A stretch of 64,000 nucleotides of DNA from the NCBI GenBank assembly GCA_000818945.1, contig KN805401.1:322102-386101 (forward strand), in the 5' to 3' direction. Each line of letters begins with the position of its first letter. Position 1 is the first letter of the stretch. This DNA comes from Schizochytrium sp. CCTCC M209059 (lineage: Eukaryota > Sar > Bigyra > Thraustochytrida > Thraustochytriidae). Below the pieces are notes generated by a model. It searched no databases, was not told where the DNA came from, and saw only the letters and a program-made list of their open reading frames with translations. The translations under genes and the position numbers were made by a program. This document shows positions 9,408-18,757 of the stretch, in pieces.

Positions 9408-11235
9408 CTATTTTGGACTTCGCATAGCGTCCCGCTCCATCTTCTTGCGCTTGAGCGCCTCGCGCTGCATTTTTCGTTTCGCCTCTTTGGCATGTTGAAG
9501 TTGTGCCGTCTTTTGCTCATACTCCGCCTTGAGCTTGCGCAAGAGCGTCTGCTGCTCCTCCATCTCTGTTGAAGCAGCTGTGTCGCCGAGTCGCGCCTTT
9601 GCCTCAAGCTCACGCTGTCGCGCCTCGGCAGACTTGGTTTCAGCCTCGATGGCGCTCCGCTGCTCCCGCAGGATATCATTCGTGATTTGCACCGACGATG
9701 CCTGGCCGGAGGCAGCAACGTCGAGAAGAACTGCCTTGAAAAAGGACTCAAACTCCTCCCATTCAAGCGCTTCGCTCTTGTTCGCGTCCTTTTCGACAAA
9801 GAGTTGCTCAAAGTTGTCGTGCGGGATCTGCAGATCCGACAACAGAGCTCCCAGCTCTGATCTGTCAATACTGCTCGAGTGGTTCTTGTCGTAGTGCTGA
9901 AAAATCTCCATTATCTCACCATCAAGTTCTTCCTCCGACTTGGAAAGTGTCTTTCGCCCCTCCTCGACATGAGACTTGTGTGTGAGTAATATGTTGCGGC
10001 ACATGCGGCAGCTCACCAAGTACGAAGCTCGCTGCACGCTCGAAATTGTCTGGCACATGTGACACTGTACCGCAATGTACGAGCCAGCCACCTTCCGGCA
10101 GGTCCCGTCCGGCATTTGCTCGATAACCTCGCCAGAGGGCGAGGTCTGGATCTTCTTCCCATCTGGCAGTACTTCAATACGGCTTCCCTGTGCTCATCGA
10201 GGAAAAGGAAGATCGTATCGTGCGCGCAATGTCTTCTTGTTAGCATTCGTTTTTCGCGCACGCACAACAGCAAAAAAGCATGCAAACCGCTCGTAGTTAA
10301 TGCGAGGCGAAGAATCGAAACAAAGAAAACTTACGTCGGCTCGTGTTTGCACCTTCCGCCCTGTAGAGCCCCACGTCTCGATCGTGGTTCCATTCGGATT
10401 GCGTTGAATACGGTACTGGTCTTTGCCCGGGTACTTGACGATGCGCACGCCGGCCGCGTCGGTGTCAATCTTCGTGCCATCAGGAAACACGCAGATTTTC
10501 GAGCCGTCGCTCTCATTGATTTGCGTCGTAGTTCCGTCAATATCTTTAATGATGCGCACTTTGTTCTGTTGGAGGTCACGGAAAGTATGGCAAAGGCCAG
10601 AAAGGAAAGACTTTGTTAGAAAACGCCGCGCCTGAATAAATAAGGAGCAACTTATGAATACTTACCGATGGATTGTACTGCTCGACAATACCGTCTTTGG
10701 TTACAGAGATTGTGGTACCGTCCGGATTGACCTGATACTTGGAGCCATCCTGGCGTTTGGTGATAATCTTCCCATCTTCTGTGCGTGTGATGCGCGTGTT
10801 GTCTGGAAGCGTTTCCTGTTCGCGACCAGTGGGGTGGACTTGCTTTTTCCTCCCATCGGGCCAGGAGTGAATGATGACACCGTCCGTGTCCTCTTGTCTC
10901 CGGTAGCCATCTTCGCGCATAAAAATAACAGTGCCATCTTCGAGCTCACTGCGACTCTCGGGGAGGTTTGAGCCCTTATCTTCGAAAATCCCTGCGGCTT
11001 CATCAGCAGCCTCGCCAACCATGCGCGTAAGAATGCCATCGACATCGCGCAACCAAGAGCGCAGCCGGATTACCTCGGCATGGTGATCCTCTACATCCTT
11101 TGCATTGGGGTCGAGGCTTTTCTCATGACGAAGTTCTGCCAAGAGTTTCACACGCATCACGTCCGTAGGCGAAGGTGATGCGCATCGTAGACCCTCTTGG
11201 CCGCTCTGGCCGAGAATCGACGACCCTGCGCCCAT
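9408..11235 (-). CDS. G-box (TCP10/CPAP C-terminal-like) repeat protein with zinc finger, EF-hand pair and coiled coil (3 exons)
   Basis: Spliced gene. Exon 1 is 11235-10666, exon 2 10565-10335, exon 3 10187-9408; all junctions are phase 0, giving 526 residues. The start at 11235 gives MGAGSSILG, a likely N-myristoylation site; an ATG-less extension upstream is less likely. Residues about 98-300 are a run of short beta repeats built on PDG/DG words (EDGTVIF, PDGRKKQ, QDGSKYQVNPDGTT, FPDGTKID, LPDGKKIQ). They resemble the C-terminal G-box of CPAP/CENPJ and TCP10. A two-CxxC zinc finger follows (QCHMCQ..SCRMCRN, about 309-332), similar to LSD1-type fingers. Two EF-hand loops follow (DKNHSSSIDRSE and DANKSEALEWEE), then a charged coiled coil to the end. 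CPAP G-boxes form the centriolar beta-sheet that binds STIL. A basal-body or centriole role is inference; calcium binding is supported by the loop residues. Confidence 0.85.
10188..10334 (-). other. Intron 2 of the G-box gene
   Basis: 147-bp spliceosomal intron with donor GTAAGTTTTC and acceptor CACAG. Removing it joins ..QTRAD to GSRIEV.. and continues the G-box repeat pattern. Confidence 0.85.
10566..10665 (-). other. Intron 1 of the G-box gene
   Basis: 100-bp intron with donor GTAAGTATTC and acceptor CAACAG. Splicing joins ..EQYNPS to NKVRIIKD.. in phase 0. Confidence 0.85.
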
Positions 11236-12316
11236 CGCGGTTACTCTCGCTACGCGCGCGTCGCTCTCGGTCTTCCCTCTCGACACGAAAGCTTATCTGC
11301 AATTGCTCGTGGCGTGTCATTCCTTCCCTGCTTTTTCTTTTACCATAGTGTTAAATTTGTGAGAGAAGGGTGCAGTAGCTCCGCGCCGCGCGATGCAAAG
11401 TGAGTTACCTCGAGACACGTGCGAGCAAGACACCCTTTTTGTTAATATGCCCAACTAAGAAGGCCTATGACGAGGTAGGGCCCATTCGCTTACTCTCTCC
11501 AAATGCATACCTCGGTGTCATGTGAGCCAATCATCTATGTATCTGCCAAGGACTCACAATTCACCGCGCATCGCTTAGTAAATTTCTTGCTTCACGACGC
11601 AGCGACATCGTCGCGGTCGCGGCGCCATCCGCAACGAGGCTGGGCGACTCGCGTCGGGGCGGCAACGACGACGCTCTGCGCATAGCGTAAAAATCGTAAC
11701 GGATAGATGTTAGTGAGCCGACAGTCATAGTGTGGACTTTTACGCCTTGACTTGAGCTTCCACGATCGAGGCGAAGTGAACAAGAGGACACTAGGGCAGG
11801 CTACGAGGATGAGCGGATACTTTCGACTACCCCTTGAAAGGCAAGCTGTCGGCCAAGGCATTGTTTTGGGGTTGCTGAATACATGTCCCCGGACCGTTGG
11901 CCATAAAAATCGGCTCGCCGCTTGTCCACGCGCGATCAGCCAGGATTCCGAGCGACTGAGTTCTCTCTTTGCAAGCTGGTTGCTCGCATCGCCAAGGCGA
12001 AAAATGTTGTTCATCAGAGTGGGAAATTTAGGGTACCAAGTCGTAGTAGAGAGCCTGAGTTGAAGATGATAAGAAGAAAGACAATGAAGAAGTAGAAAAA
12101 AAAGAAGCAATGTGTCGTGCTTACTATTCATCACGAGGATAGATAAACCAACCTTCGGCTGGGTGAAGAAGCGTCTCTTCGGCAGGGTTTTGGAGACATC
12201 CGTCACCACGCGACTTGCGACGCACGGCTTGGACCTAAGAGACTGCCAATATCGGAAGGCCGGCGGGCCATAGCACGCACGCGAGTCTCGTGCGCAAGGT
12301 TGCAGTTGAGCAAAAG
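11236..12316. other. Divergent promoter region, no gene seen
   Basis: Lies between the minus-strand G-box gene and the plus-strand gene at 12317. It is less GC-rich than the flanking genes. A 205-codon minus-strand reading frame at 11592-12209 has no recognisable domain and is not called. Confidence 0.5.
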
Positions 12317-15300
12317 ATGGCCGGGCGCCAAGAGCGCAGGAGAACGTCAGTCAGCATCATTGTGACACAAAGCACCGATCGCACGTCCTTTGAGATTTGC
12401 GAGGATCACGATGACGCACCAGATGAGGAAACGAACTCCGTTGAGAGCATTTCGAATTCGCCCGAACAAGTCTCTGCTGAGAGCGACTGGTCGCTTACTG
12501 ACTCTGCGCTCTGGGCCGAGAGAATGCGAAAGTTGACGCAACAGCGCGCGACGCTAGAAAACCGAATGTCTGCGATGAACCATAGTTCTTCTGACCTTGA
12601 CGACCTTCATATCAAGAAGGTTAGACAAGAGGAAGGCAATGACGGTGATGACGATGGTGATGACGACGACGACGACGACGAAGAGGAGGAGGACGACGAC
12701 GACGACGATGATGATGATATTTTCAAGGAGAGAAAAGATAGAGAAGACGCCAATGTTAATGCAGCATCAGGCCATGAAAATTTGCTGCTTGCGTCGTCGA
12801 GACAAGAAAAGGCAGCTCGGCGTTCGACTGCACACATCTTTGTCGAGCAGCGTGCTGGTCAGAGCAAGCTTCTTCGCACGCACCCAAGTGTCGTCGCGGC
12901 CATCAATGACCTCTGGATGCTTGAAGATATTCAAGCTGATCTTGATGAGAGCAAGATGCTGGGCAAAGACATCTACGTCTCCCTCCTCATCAAGTTTCAA
13001 TACCTCATTGTTCCACCCCCGCTCAAAGCAAGCAAAGCTCTGCAAAATGCCGAAGTGGACTGGTACAACGATTCCCGACGGCATGGGGGTCATCCAAGTG
13101 GGCGGATGGCTCGCGTTATGTTTGAAGACGCCATGTTCGAAATTGCTGATACATGGTCCTCCGATGCCGATGCGCACGAATATGTGCAAATCCTGAAACA
13201 ACTCCTCCTCGGGGTTTCGACGGGAGACGAAGATGGTGACGCGCGGGATGAGGGTGATGATGATGATGATTCAGGCAGCACCAATGAAAACTCAAGTGAG
13301 TACGAGTCTTCCGATTTCGAAGAAGAGCCAGAATTCGGGTCAGTTCCTGCATCTCAATTGCCTGGGAAGAATCAGCACGAACGTCAGGAGCAACATCAGC
13401 ACGGTCCTGGTGTTCATGCTGAAAGCAATGTGCAAGAGAAGACGCATCCTGCACAGCACGTTTTTTCAGCAACCGAACCGTCGAGGACGAAGAAAGACGA
13501 TTTCTCGCTAGTCGAGTGCGACCATGTCCGGCGAGATGCTCCTTCATCAATTGAACCCGATCATGTTCAGCAAAATGATTTGCAATCTGCCCTTGCAGTG
13601 AAGCCTGATGACTTGCAGCGAGACAATGTCGACATTGAGCAAAAGACACATGCAAAGGTCGAAGGTTTTCAGTGTGACGATCAAAGCCCGCCGGTGATGG
13701 AGCAGTCAGAGAAGCAGACAAATTGTGAATCTCAAGCAATAGTCTTTGAATCCCATCAGGAAACAGGATTCAACGTTGTCAATACGAGAACAAGAGGAAG
13801 AGCGTCTGAAAGAAGCGAGGAGACGGAGGAGCAGGGTCATCAAGGAGAGGCGCCCCAAACACATGACAACGAGCTTCGCGAGCAAGATCAAATGCTGAGG
13901 AAAACGGCGATGACGAAAGACTACCCGCAAACTGATCATTTCGACAAGAAACGCCACGATCAAGATCCTGATGCACAGCAGCATCTCTGTTCTGAATACG
14001 CTGGTGCAAAAGTATCCTCTGCATCTTCAATGACTCATGCCGTAGCGCGCAATAGTGACGAAATTGGGCCTGGCAGCGACGATGCCGCCAGCAACGCGAA
14101 AGACCCAGTTTCATCTTCCACTCACGAGACGATAACAACAACAAGTGCCGAGTGCAAGCCAGATGCGGTATTGTCGTCCAAACACGCAGACGGAATCGAC
14201 GTGTCACCAACAGCTCGTGCATTCGTCCCAGCTTTTGCAGATATCGAGAAGGCGAAAGGCAAGAAACGCAAGCACGGACGCAAGGCCAAAATGAGCAAAA
14301 CGAGAGTGAAAAGCAAGGTGCAGCATCGACGTCTCATCAAAAGCAACAAGAAGATCAAATACAATCCAATTTTTGCGACGATGGCGCAGCGCAAGTTTGA
14401 GGGTTTCAAGACCTTGTTGGACACGAGACACAAGACCAAGAAATCATCTCTGCTCACGCGAACGCACGCCCATGCCATGATTGGCAGGCTTTATCAGGCC
14501 AAATATGAGTCAGATCTCAAAAGTCGAAGTAAAGGGCTGCAATTGACTCGCTTTGATAAATTCGTTCTCGAGCAGCACATCATGCAATTTGGTTCGCGCA
14601 AGATGGCAAAGCGTAATCTCAAGCGCCTATTCAATACTGTGCGGTATCACGCCGACCAAGGAGACGCTATCATGAGGATGTTTGCCATTCTATGTGGCGT
14701 AGACATCGCACCATCTCGACACGACGTCAGCTTAACAACGTATGACCCGCATCTAGCATCTGACTACTACCTACCTACACTGGTGCGGATCCTGGACGGA
14801 GACTCAAAGGTGGCACAAGTTTTCGTACAGGGCAAGACGGCCGGCAAACAGTCCTCGAACAAGTCGTCAGCACATGGATCCAATCATGGACTCGAGACAC
14901 AAGAGTGCCTTTTTACGCTTTCTCTCACCTTTCAGCTCACTACAGCTGATGTCTGCCGGCACACGCCACCCGAGTCGTCAGCCCTTATTGAGCTGATTCG
15001 TGATCTGCACAAGATTCGAGAACGACGTGATAGTGATGGGGTGGGCGGAAACTTTGCAAGATCGCAGCGGACTCGGCAGGGCCGCAAGGTCATGATGCGC
15101 ATGAGCGGCCGTGTTCTGGACGCGCTGGGCCAGCGCGGCCTATCCACGAGTCTGGACTTGAACCTTCTCGTCGACGTCCACGAGGCAATGCTTCTCGCGC
15201 TGCCCGTGTGGGCCGCAGATCGTAAGTGGTCGACGCTGTGTCATTTCGTGTTGGCTGGAAAGACCATGGCACGATGGTTCAAGCTTGCGAAGATGCGCGT

Positions 15301-15652
15301 GCCCAGACACATTTCTCTATTGAGTCAGACCCAGCTCAGAGGCTCGCGCATCGCGTACGACAGCTTTTCTGCGGTGGTGACAATCAAGTCAAGCGTGGCC
15401 ATCATTGAAGGGCTTTCTGGCGAGGACATTTGGGGCTACCTTGCCTCGAGGACTCGGCGCGCTTCGAGCAAGTCCGCTTCAACCGCGCGCGACGCGAGAC
15501 AACCATCTTCTTCAACTTCTTCGGCGGCGCTGGCCCCTGGTCGAGTTTTCGTAGACTCGCCGCGAACGCCACGTGCGGTGCTCGCCGAGGCCCGCAAATT
15601 GGACGCCGCTCTAAACGCGCAGCCGGCCGCTATAGCTGACTCGCCCGTCTGA
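12317..15652 (+). CDS. Large acidic, disordered protein with basic stretch and C-terminal helical region
   Basis: A 1111-residue protein that I do not recognise. The ATG at 12317 (MAGRQERRR) was chosen; the frame is open nine codons further but begins there with GTG. Residues about 100-145 contain a near-continuous Asp/Glu block. The next 500 residues are hydrophilic, rich in Gln, Glu, His and Ser, and probably disordered. A Lys/Arg-rich segment (about 640-690) resembles a nuclear localisation signal. From about 690 to the end the sequence is more ordered and helical (RFDKFVLEQHIMQFG, then a block around LKRLFNTVRYHADQG and MFAILCGV). A second ordered block includes the segment around DLNLLVDVHEAML. 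The role is unknown; nuclear or cytoskeletal locations are both possible. Confidence 0.8.
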   Translation: MAGRQERRRTSVSIIVTQSTDRTSFEICEDHDDAPDEETNSVESISNSPEQVSAESDWSLTDSALWAERMRKLTQQRATLENRMSAMNHSSSDLDDLHIKKVRQEEGNDGDDDGDDDDDDDEEEEDDDDDDDDDIFKERKDREDANVNAASGHENLLLASSRQEKAARRSTAHIFVEQRAGQSKLLRTHPSVVAAINDLWMLEDIQADLDESKMLGKDIYVSLLIKFQYLIVPPPLKASKALQNAEVDWYNDSRRHGGHPSGRMARVMFEDAMFEIADTWSSDADAHEYVQILKQLLLGVSTGDEDGDARDEGDDDDDSGSTNENSSEYESSDFEEEPEFGSVPASQLPGKNQHERQEQHQHGPGVHAESNVQEKTHPAQHVFSATEPSRTKKDDFSLVECDHVRRDAPSSIEPDHVQQNDLQSALAVKPDDLQRDNVDIEQKTHAKVEGFQCDDQSPPVMEQSEKQTNCESQAIVFESHQETGFNVVNTRTRGRASERSEETEEQGHQGEAPQTHDNELREQDQMLRKTAMTKDYPQTDHFDKKRHDQDPDAQQHLCSEYAGAKVSSASSMTHAVARNSDEIGPGSDDAASNAKDPVSSSTHETITTTSAECKPDAVLSSKHADGIDVSPTARAFVPAFADIEKAKGKKRKHGRKAKMSKTRVKSKVQHRRLIKSNKKIKYNPIFATMAQRKFEGFKTLLDTRHKTKKSSLLTRTHAHAMIGRLYQAKYESDLKSRSKGLQLTRFDKFVLEQHIMQFGSRKMAKRNLKRLFNTVRYHADQGDAIMRMFAILCGVDIAPSRHDVSLTTYDPHLASDYYLPTLVRILDGDSKVAQVFVQGKTAGKQSSNKSSAHGSNHGLETQECLFTLSLTFQLTTADVCRHTPPESSALIELIRDLHKIRERRDSDGVGGNFARSQRTRQGRKVMMRMSGRVLDALGQRGLSTSLDLNLLVDVHEAMLLALPVWAADRKWSTLCHFVLAGKTMARWFKLAKMRVPRHISLLSQTQLRGSRIAYDSFSAVVTIKSSVAIIEGLSGEDIWGYLASRTRRASSKSASTARDARQPSSSTSSAALAPGRVFVDSPRTPRAVLAEARKLDAALNAQPAAIADSPV

Positions 15653-15683
15653 CCGACCGACTGCCTGACCGACTGACTGACTA

Positions 15684-15691
15684 TAGGCCTA
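15684..15691. other. TAGGCCTA palindrome
   Basis: Followed by CCTGTAAGC, 32 bases after a stop codon. One of five intergenic copies seen. Confidence 0.5.
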
Positions 15692-16118
15692 CCTGTAAGC
15701 TAAAGAAATATCACTGACTGACTGCGAGAACACAAAGCCCTCCGTCCAAAGCGCGCCGCGCCCCGCCCCTGCCCTGCCCTGCTCTGCACGCCATCCACCA
15801 TCCATCCGTCCGTCCATCCCCCCTACGCGCCGCTGCGAGCAAGCACCAGGTCGCGGGAGACCTCGGCTCGGCACACACCCCCTCCCCGCCCTTTTCCCCC
15901 TCTCCTCACAGTGGACGCGGTGCTGCACGCGCCGCCATTGCTGCTGCTGCACGCGCCGCGCCGCTGCTGTTGTTGCTGTTGTTGCTGTTGCCGCTGCTGC
16001 TGCCGCTGCTGCTGCTGCTGCCGCTGCTGCTGCGGCGCACGTCCGCTCTGCTCTGGCCTGCCCTGCCCTGGCCTGGCCTGGCTGGCTGGCTGCGCGCGGC
16101 CCCGAGCCCGCGCGCCCG

Positions 16119-16456
16119 CGCAGCGCAGCGCAGCGCAGCGCAGCGCAGCGCAGCGCAGCGCAGCGCAGCGCAGCGCAGCGCAGCGCAGCGCAGCGCAGCG
16201 CAGCGCAGCGCAGCGCAGCGCAGCGCAGCGCAGCGCAGCGCAGCGCAGCGCAGCGCAGCGCAGCGCAGCGCAGCGCAGCGCAGCGCAGCGCAGCGCAGCG
16301 CAGCGCAGCGCAGCGCAGCGCAGCGCAGCGCAGCGCAGCGCAGCGCAGCGCAGCGCAGCGCAGCGCAGCGCAGCGCAGCGCAGCGCAGCGCAGCGCAGCG
16401 CAGCGCAGCGCAGCGCAGCGCAGCGCAGCGCAGCGCAGCGCAGCGCAGCGCAGCGC
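16119..16456. repeat. (CAGCG)n pentanucleotide array
   Basis: About 67 uninterrupted copies of CAGCG (335 bp). All six frames are free of stops, so long reading frames of ALRC- or QRSA-type repeats here are artefacts of the repeat. It lies about 235 bases 5' of the PH-protein start. A short version of the same pentamer recurs at 52471. Confidence 0.97.
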
Positions 16457-16691
16457 CGCCACCAGCGGGGCGCAGGAGCCCGAGCACAACGGCGAGGAGG
16501 AGCGAAGACGGCGCGTTCGGCCGGGAAGGTATAGCGCAGCGCGGCGACGGCCGTGTGGTACTCGCGCAAGTACGAATCGGGGCGAAGGAAACCCGGGAGA
16601 TCGCAGAGAAAGCTCAAGGTCGCGGGCTGCACTGCCTGCACTGCCTGCACCAGAGCAAGAGAGCGAGAGAGCAAGAGAGCAGAGCGCCCCG

Positions 16692-18689
16692 ATGGAAGGC
16701 TTTCTCGGCGTGCCCAGGTCGGGCCGATGGAAAGATGGCCACGAGCGATACTTCGTCGTGGACATGGAGCGCAAAGCCGTCTGCTCCGGAAAAGATGCCG
16801 CCGCGGCTCGTGACGCTTCGGCAAAGAAGCTACCGGCGTCCAACTTTACCGCTGCGCAAATGACGGGCGTCACCGCCGGCGAGTTCCGCGTCCTCACCAA
16901 ACGCAACACCTATCTGTTCCGGGCCAAGAGCGCGCGCGAGGCTCGCAAATGGGTCGCGGCCGTCGAAGACCTCATGGAGTACGTGGGAGGCGCTGCAGCA
17001 AGGCACGTGGCGAAATCCAAGCATCGCATGAAAACGTCCTCGGGAAGAACCAAGTCCTCGACCGCGGAGCGCCTGGGTCTCGTTGCGGTGGGAAGCGTCT
17101 TTACGCTTGTCGCAGTCTTCCTCGTGGCCCTCACGTCGGCGATTGCCCCCCAACAGCAACAAACTCCAGTCTATCAGCATCTCGACGCACCGCCAGCGCC
17201 GCCAGTAGAGCCAGCGGCTTGGACCGCCAGCTTTCCAGAGAGCGACTTGCTCACGATGCACGATGTGCAAGACACGCAGATGGACGACGAGCAAGCGCAA
17301 GGAGCAGCAGACATGGACGAAGCCTCGCTTCCTCCAGCTGTCTACGAGGCCAACCAAGGCAAAGGGACTTCAGTCCTTCCTCTTGCGCTTGTCGCAATCA
17401 CTGTAGTGGCAGCGAGCGTCGTGTATGGTGGCCGTAAACGACTCGGCCGACTGCTGGACAGTGAACGCCGGCGCATCCGCAAAGCCATCGCCCAATCTTT
17501 GCGCGAAACGTCAAGATCGGTGCGCAAGCCGTTTGAAGATCTTGCAGACTGGATTCATAGCATCGTCTCCAAGGTCACAGGATGGTCCTCGTTCGGGGAA
17601 AGCAGTGGAAGTGGCGGCAAGGGGCATAAAGGCTCTGATTCTCGTACACGTCGCAGATCGCGATCTGCCCGATCCCCCCCACAGATCTTGATTCCCGAAC
17701 GCGCGCTGGGAAGTGAACAGCGCAAAGCCCTGGAACGTCAGCTTGAGAGCTCACGAAGCCTTGGGTCCGCGTCTTCTTATTCGTCACGAGACACCCAGCG
17801 ATTCTCGCAGCGCCGTCGAAGCCATCGCAGGGACCCGAAGCCGCTCTCCAGGGACGGCGACGCGTCCGTTGCGCTATCGTCAATGCTTGCGGCCCGCGCC
17901 GCACCCCCGCCTCCGCGCTCCTCTCGCGCGAACAGAGCTTTCGACGCTCAAGATGAGGTACCGACCATGCAAGAGGAAAGAGAACAACAAGATGACGAAG
18001 ATGAAGTGGAAGAGGCCAAAAAAGCAGACGAGGAGGAAGAGGAGGATAGCATGGAGTCCTCGAAATCATCGAAGAGTCAACGCTCCAAAGGCAAAGGAAA
18101 CAAGAAAAAGCAAAAAAAGGACAAGAAGAAGAAAAAGAAGAACAACCACAAAGTGCTGACAAAGGATGTCAAGCAGAGTCGAAAGAAGGGCAAGTCGTGG
18201 TTCGGATCGTCGCTCTCTAGCGTGGTGGCCGCGGCCCCCGCCCGTCGCCCGTCAAAGCGCAGATCGATTGAGCGAGACGCATCGTCCATTTTCGAACAAG
18301 ACAACGACGAAGACGACGACGAAGTGCTTGCGCCCGAGGACCTTGGAGAGTCCGCGGGTAGCTCTCCTGCCGAACGCATGCGCGCTGCTGGACCGAAATA
18401 TGCCAAGTACGCAAGGATGCTCAGCAATGGTGTCCCCGAAGGCGCCGTGCGCCAAGCTCTCGTTCGCGATGACATCAGCGCACCTCGCGGGGTTTTCGAG
18501 GACGAGTCTGTTGTGTACTCGCGCTCAAACGCAAATCAGCTCCGAAAGGAGCTCCGCAGGGCGAAGAAGTCTTCGACGGCTGAGCCTCCCGCGCAACGAA
18601 GGTCTCTACGCCGGGAACCTAGCGTCATCGACGAATTGCGCGAGCGACAAAGGGATCTTGGCATTTTTGCTTCCGATGATGACGAGTAA
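16692..18689 (+). CDS. PH-domain protein with two transmembrane segments
   Basis: A 665-residue protein. Residues 1-96 look like a pleckstrin-homology domain: MEGFLGV, W13K, a RYFVVD strand, an EFRVLT strand, YLFRAKS, then the helix REARKWVAAVEDLM with the conserved Trp near 87. PH domains usually bind phosphoinositides or protein partners. Two hydrophobic spans follow, about 128-152 (GLVAVGSVFTLVAVFLVALT) and 228-246 (VLPLALVAITVVAASVVYG), separated by an acidic Pro-rich loop. The rest is basic and Ser/Arg-rich, with a Lys-rich block (about 475-500) and an acidic patch, probably disordered. The topology puts the PH and C-terminal tail on the same side. A role tethering a membrane to a phosphoinositide-bearing surface, or a membrane-contact protein, is inference. 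Confidence 0.82.
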   Translation: MEGFLGVPRSGRWKDGHERYFVVDMERKAVCSGKDAAAARDASAKKLPASNFTAAQMTGVTAGEFRVLTKRNTYLFRAKSAREARKWVAAVEDLMEYVGGAAARHVAKSKHRMKTSSGRTKSSTAERLGLVAVGSVFTLVAVFLVALTSAIAPQQQQTPVYQHLDAPPAPPVEPAAWTASFPESDLLTMHDVQDTQMDDEQAQGAADMDEASLPPAVYEANQGKGTSVLPLALVAITVVAASVVYGGRKRLGRLLDSERRRIRKAIAQSLRETSRSVRKPFEDLADWIHSIVSKVTGWSSFGESSGSGGKGHKGSDSRTRRRSRSARSPPQILIPERALGSEQRKALERQLESSRSLGSASSYSSRDTQRFSQRRRSHRRDPKPLSRDGDASVALSSMLAARAAPPPPRSSRANRAFDAQDEVPTMQEEREQQDDEDEVEEAKKADEEEEEDSMESSKSSKSQRSKGKGNKKKQKKDKKKKKKNNHKVLTKDVKQSRKKGKSWFGSSLSSVVAAAPARRPSKRRSIERDASSIFEQDNDEDDDEVLAPEDLGESAGSSPAERMRAAGPKYAKYARMLSNGVPEGAVRQALVRDDISAPRGVFEDESVVYSRSNANQLRKELRRAKKSSTAEPPAQRRSLRREPSVIDELRERQRDLGIFASDDDE

Positions 18690-18757
18690 GCAAGTTTGTA
18701 GGAACGCGAAGTCTTGCCCCCCCCCCATCACCATTTTCCTTTTGGCAACGTAAATGA

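Larger units (their letters stand above)
15653..16691. other. Repeat-rich intergenic region
   Basis: Holds a GACT-type array just after the upstream stop (about 15652-15680), a TAGGCCTA at 15684, CTG/CCG-type microsatellites (about 15932-16035) and the long CAGCG array. No gene is supported. Confidence 0.7.

Noticed and set aside
11592..12209. 205-codon minus-strand frame in the 11.2-12.3 kb region
   Set aside because: No domain, no biased codons and no homologue recognised. It lies in a divergent promoter region.
12290..12316. Upstream extension of the 1111-residue protein
   Set aside because: It begins with GTG rather than ATG; the ATG at 12317 lies in a better context (AAAAGATGG).
15911..16909. 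Long Ala/Leu/Arg/Cys- and Gln/Arg/Ser-repeat reading frames
   Set aside because: Generated by the (CAGCG)n array, which lacks stops in all frames.
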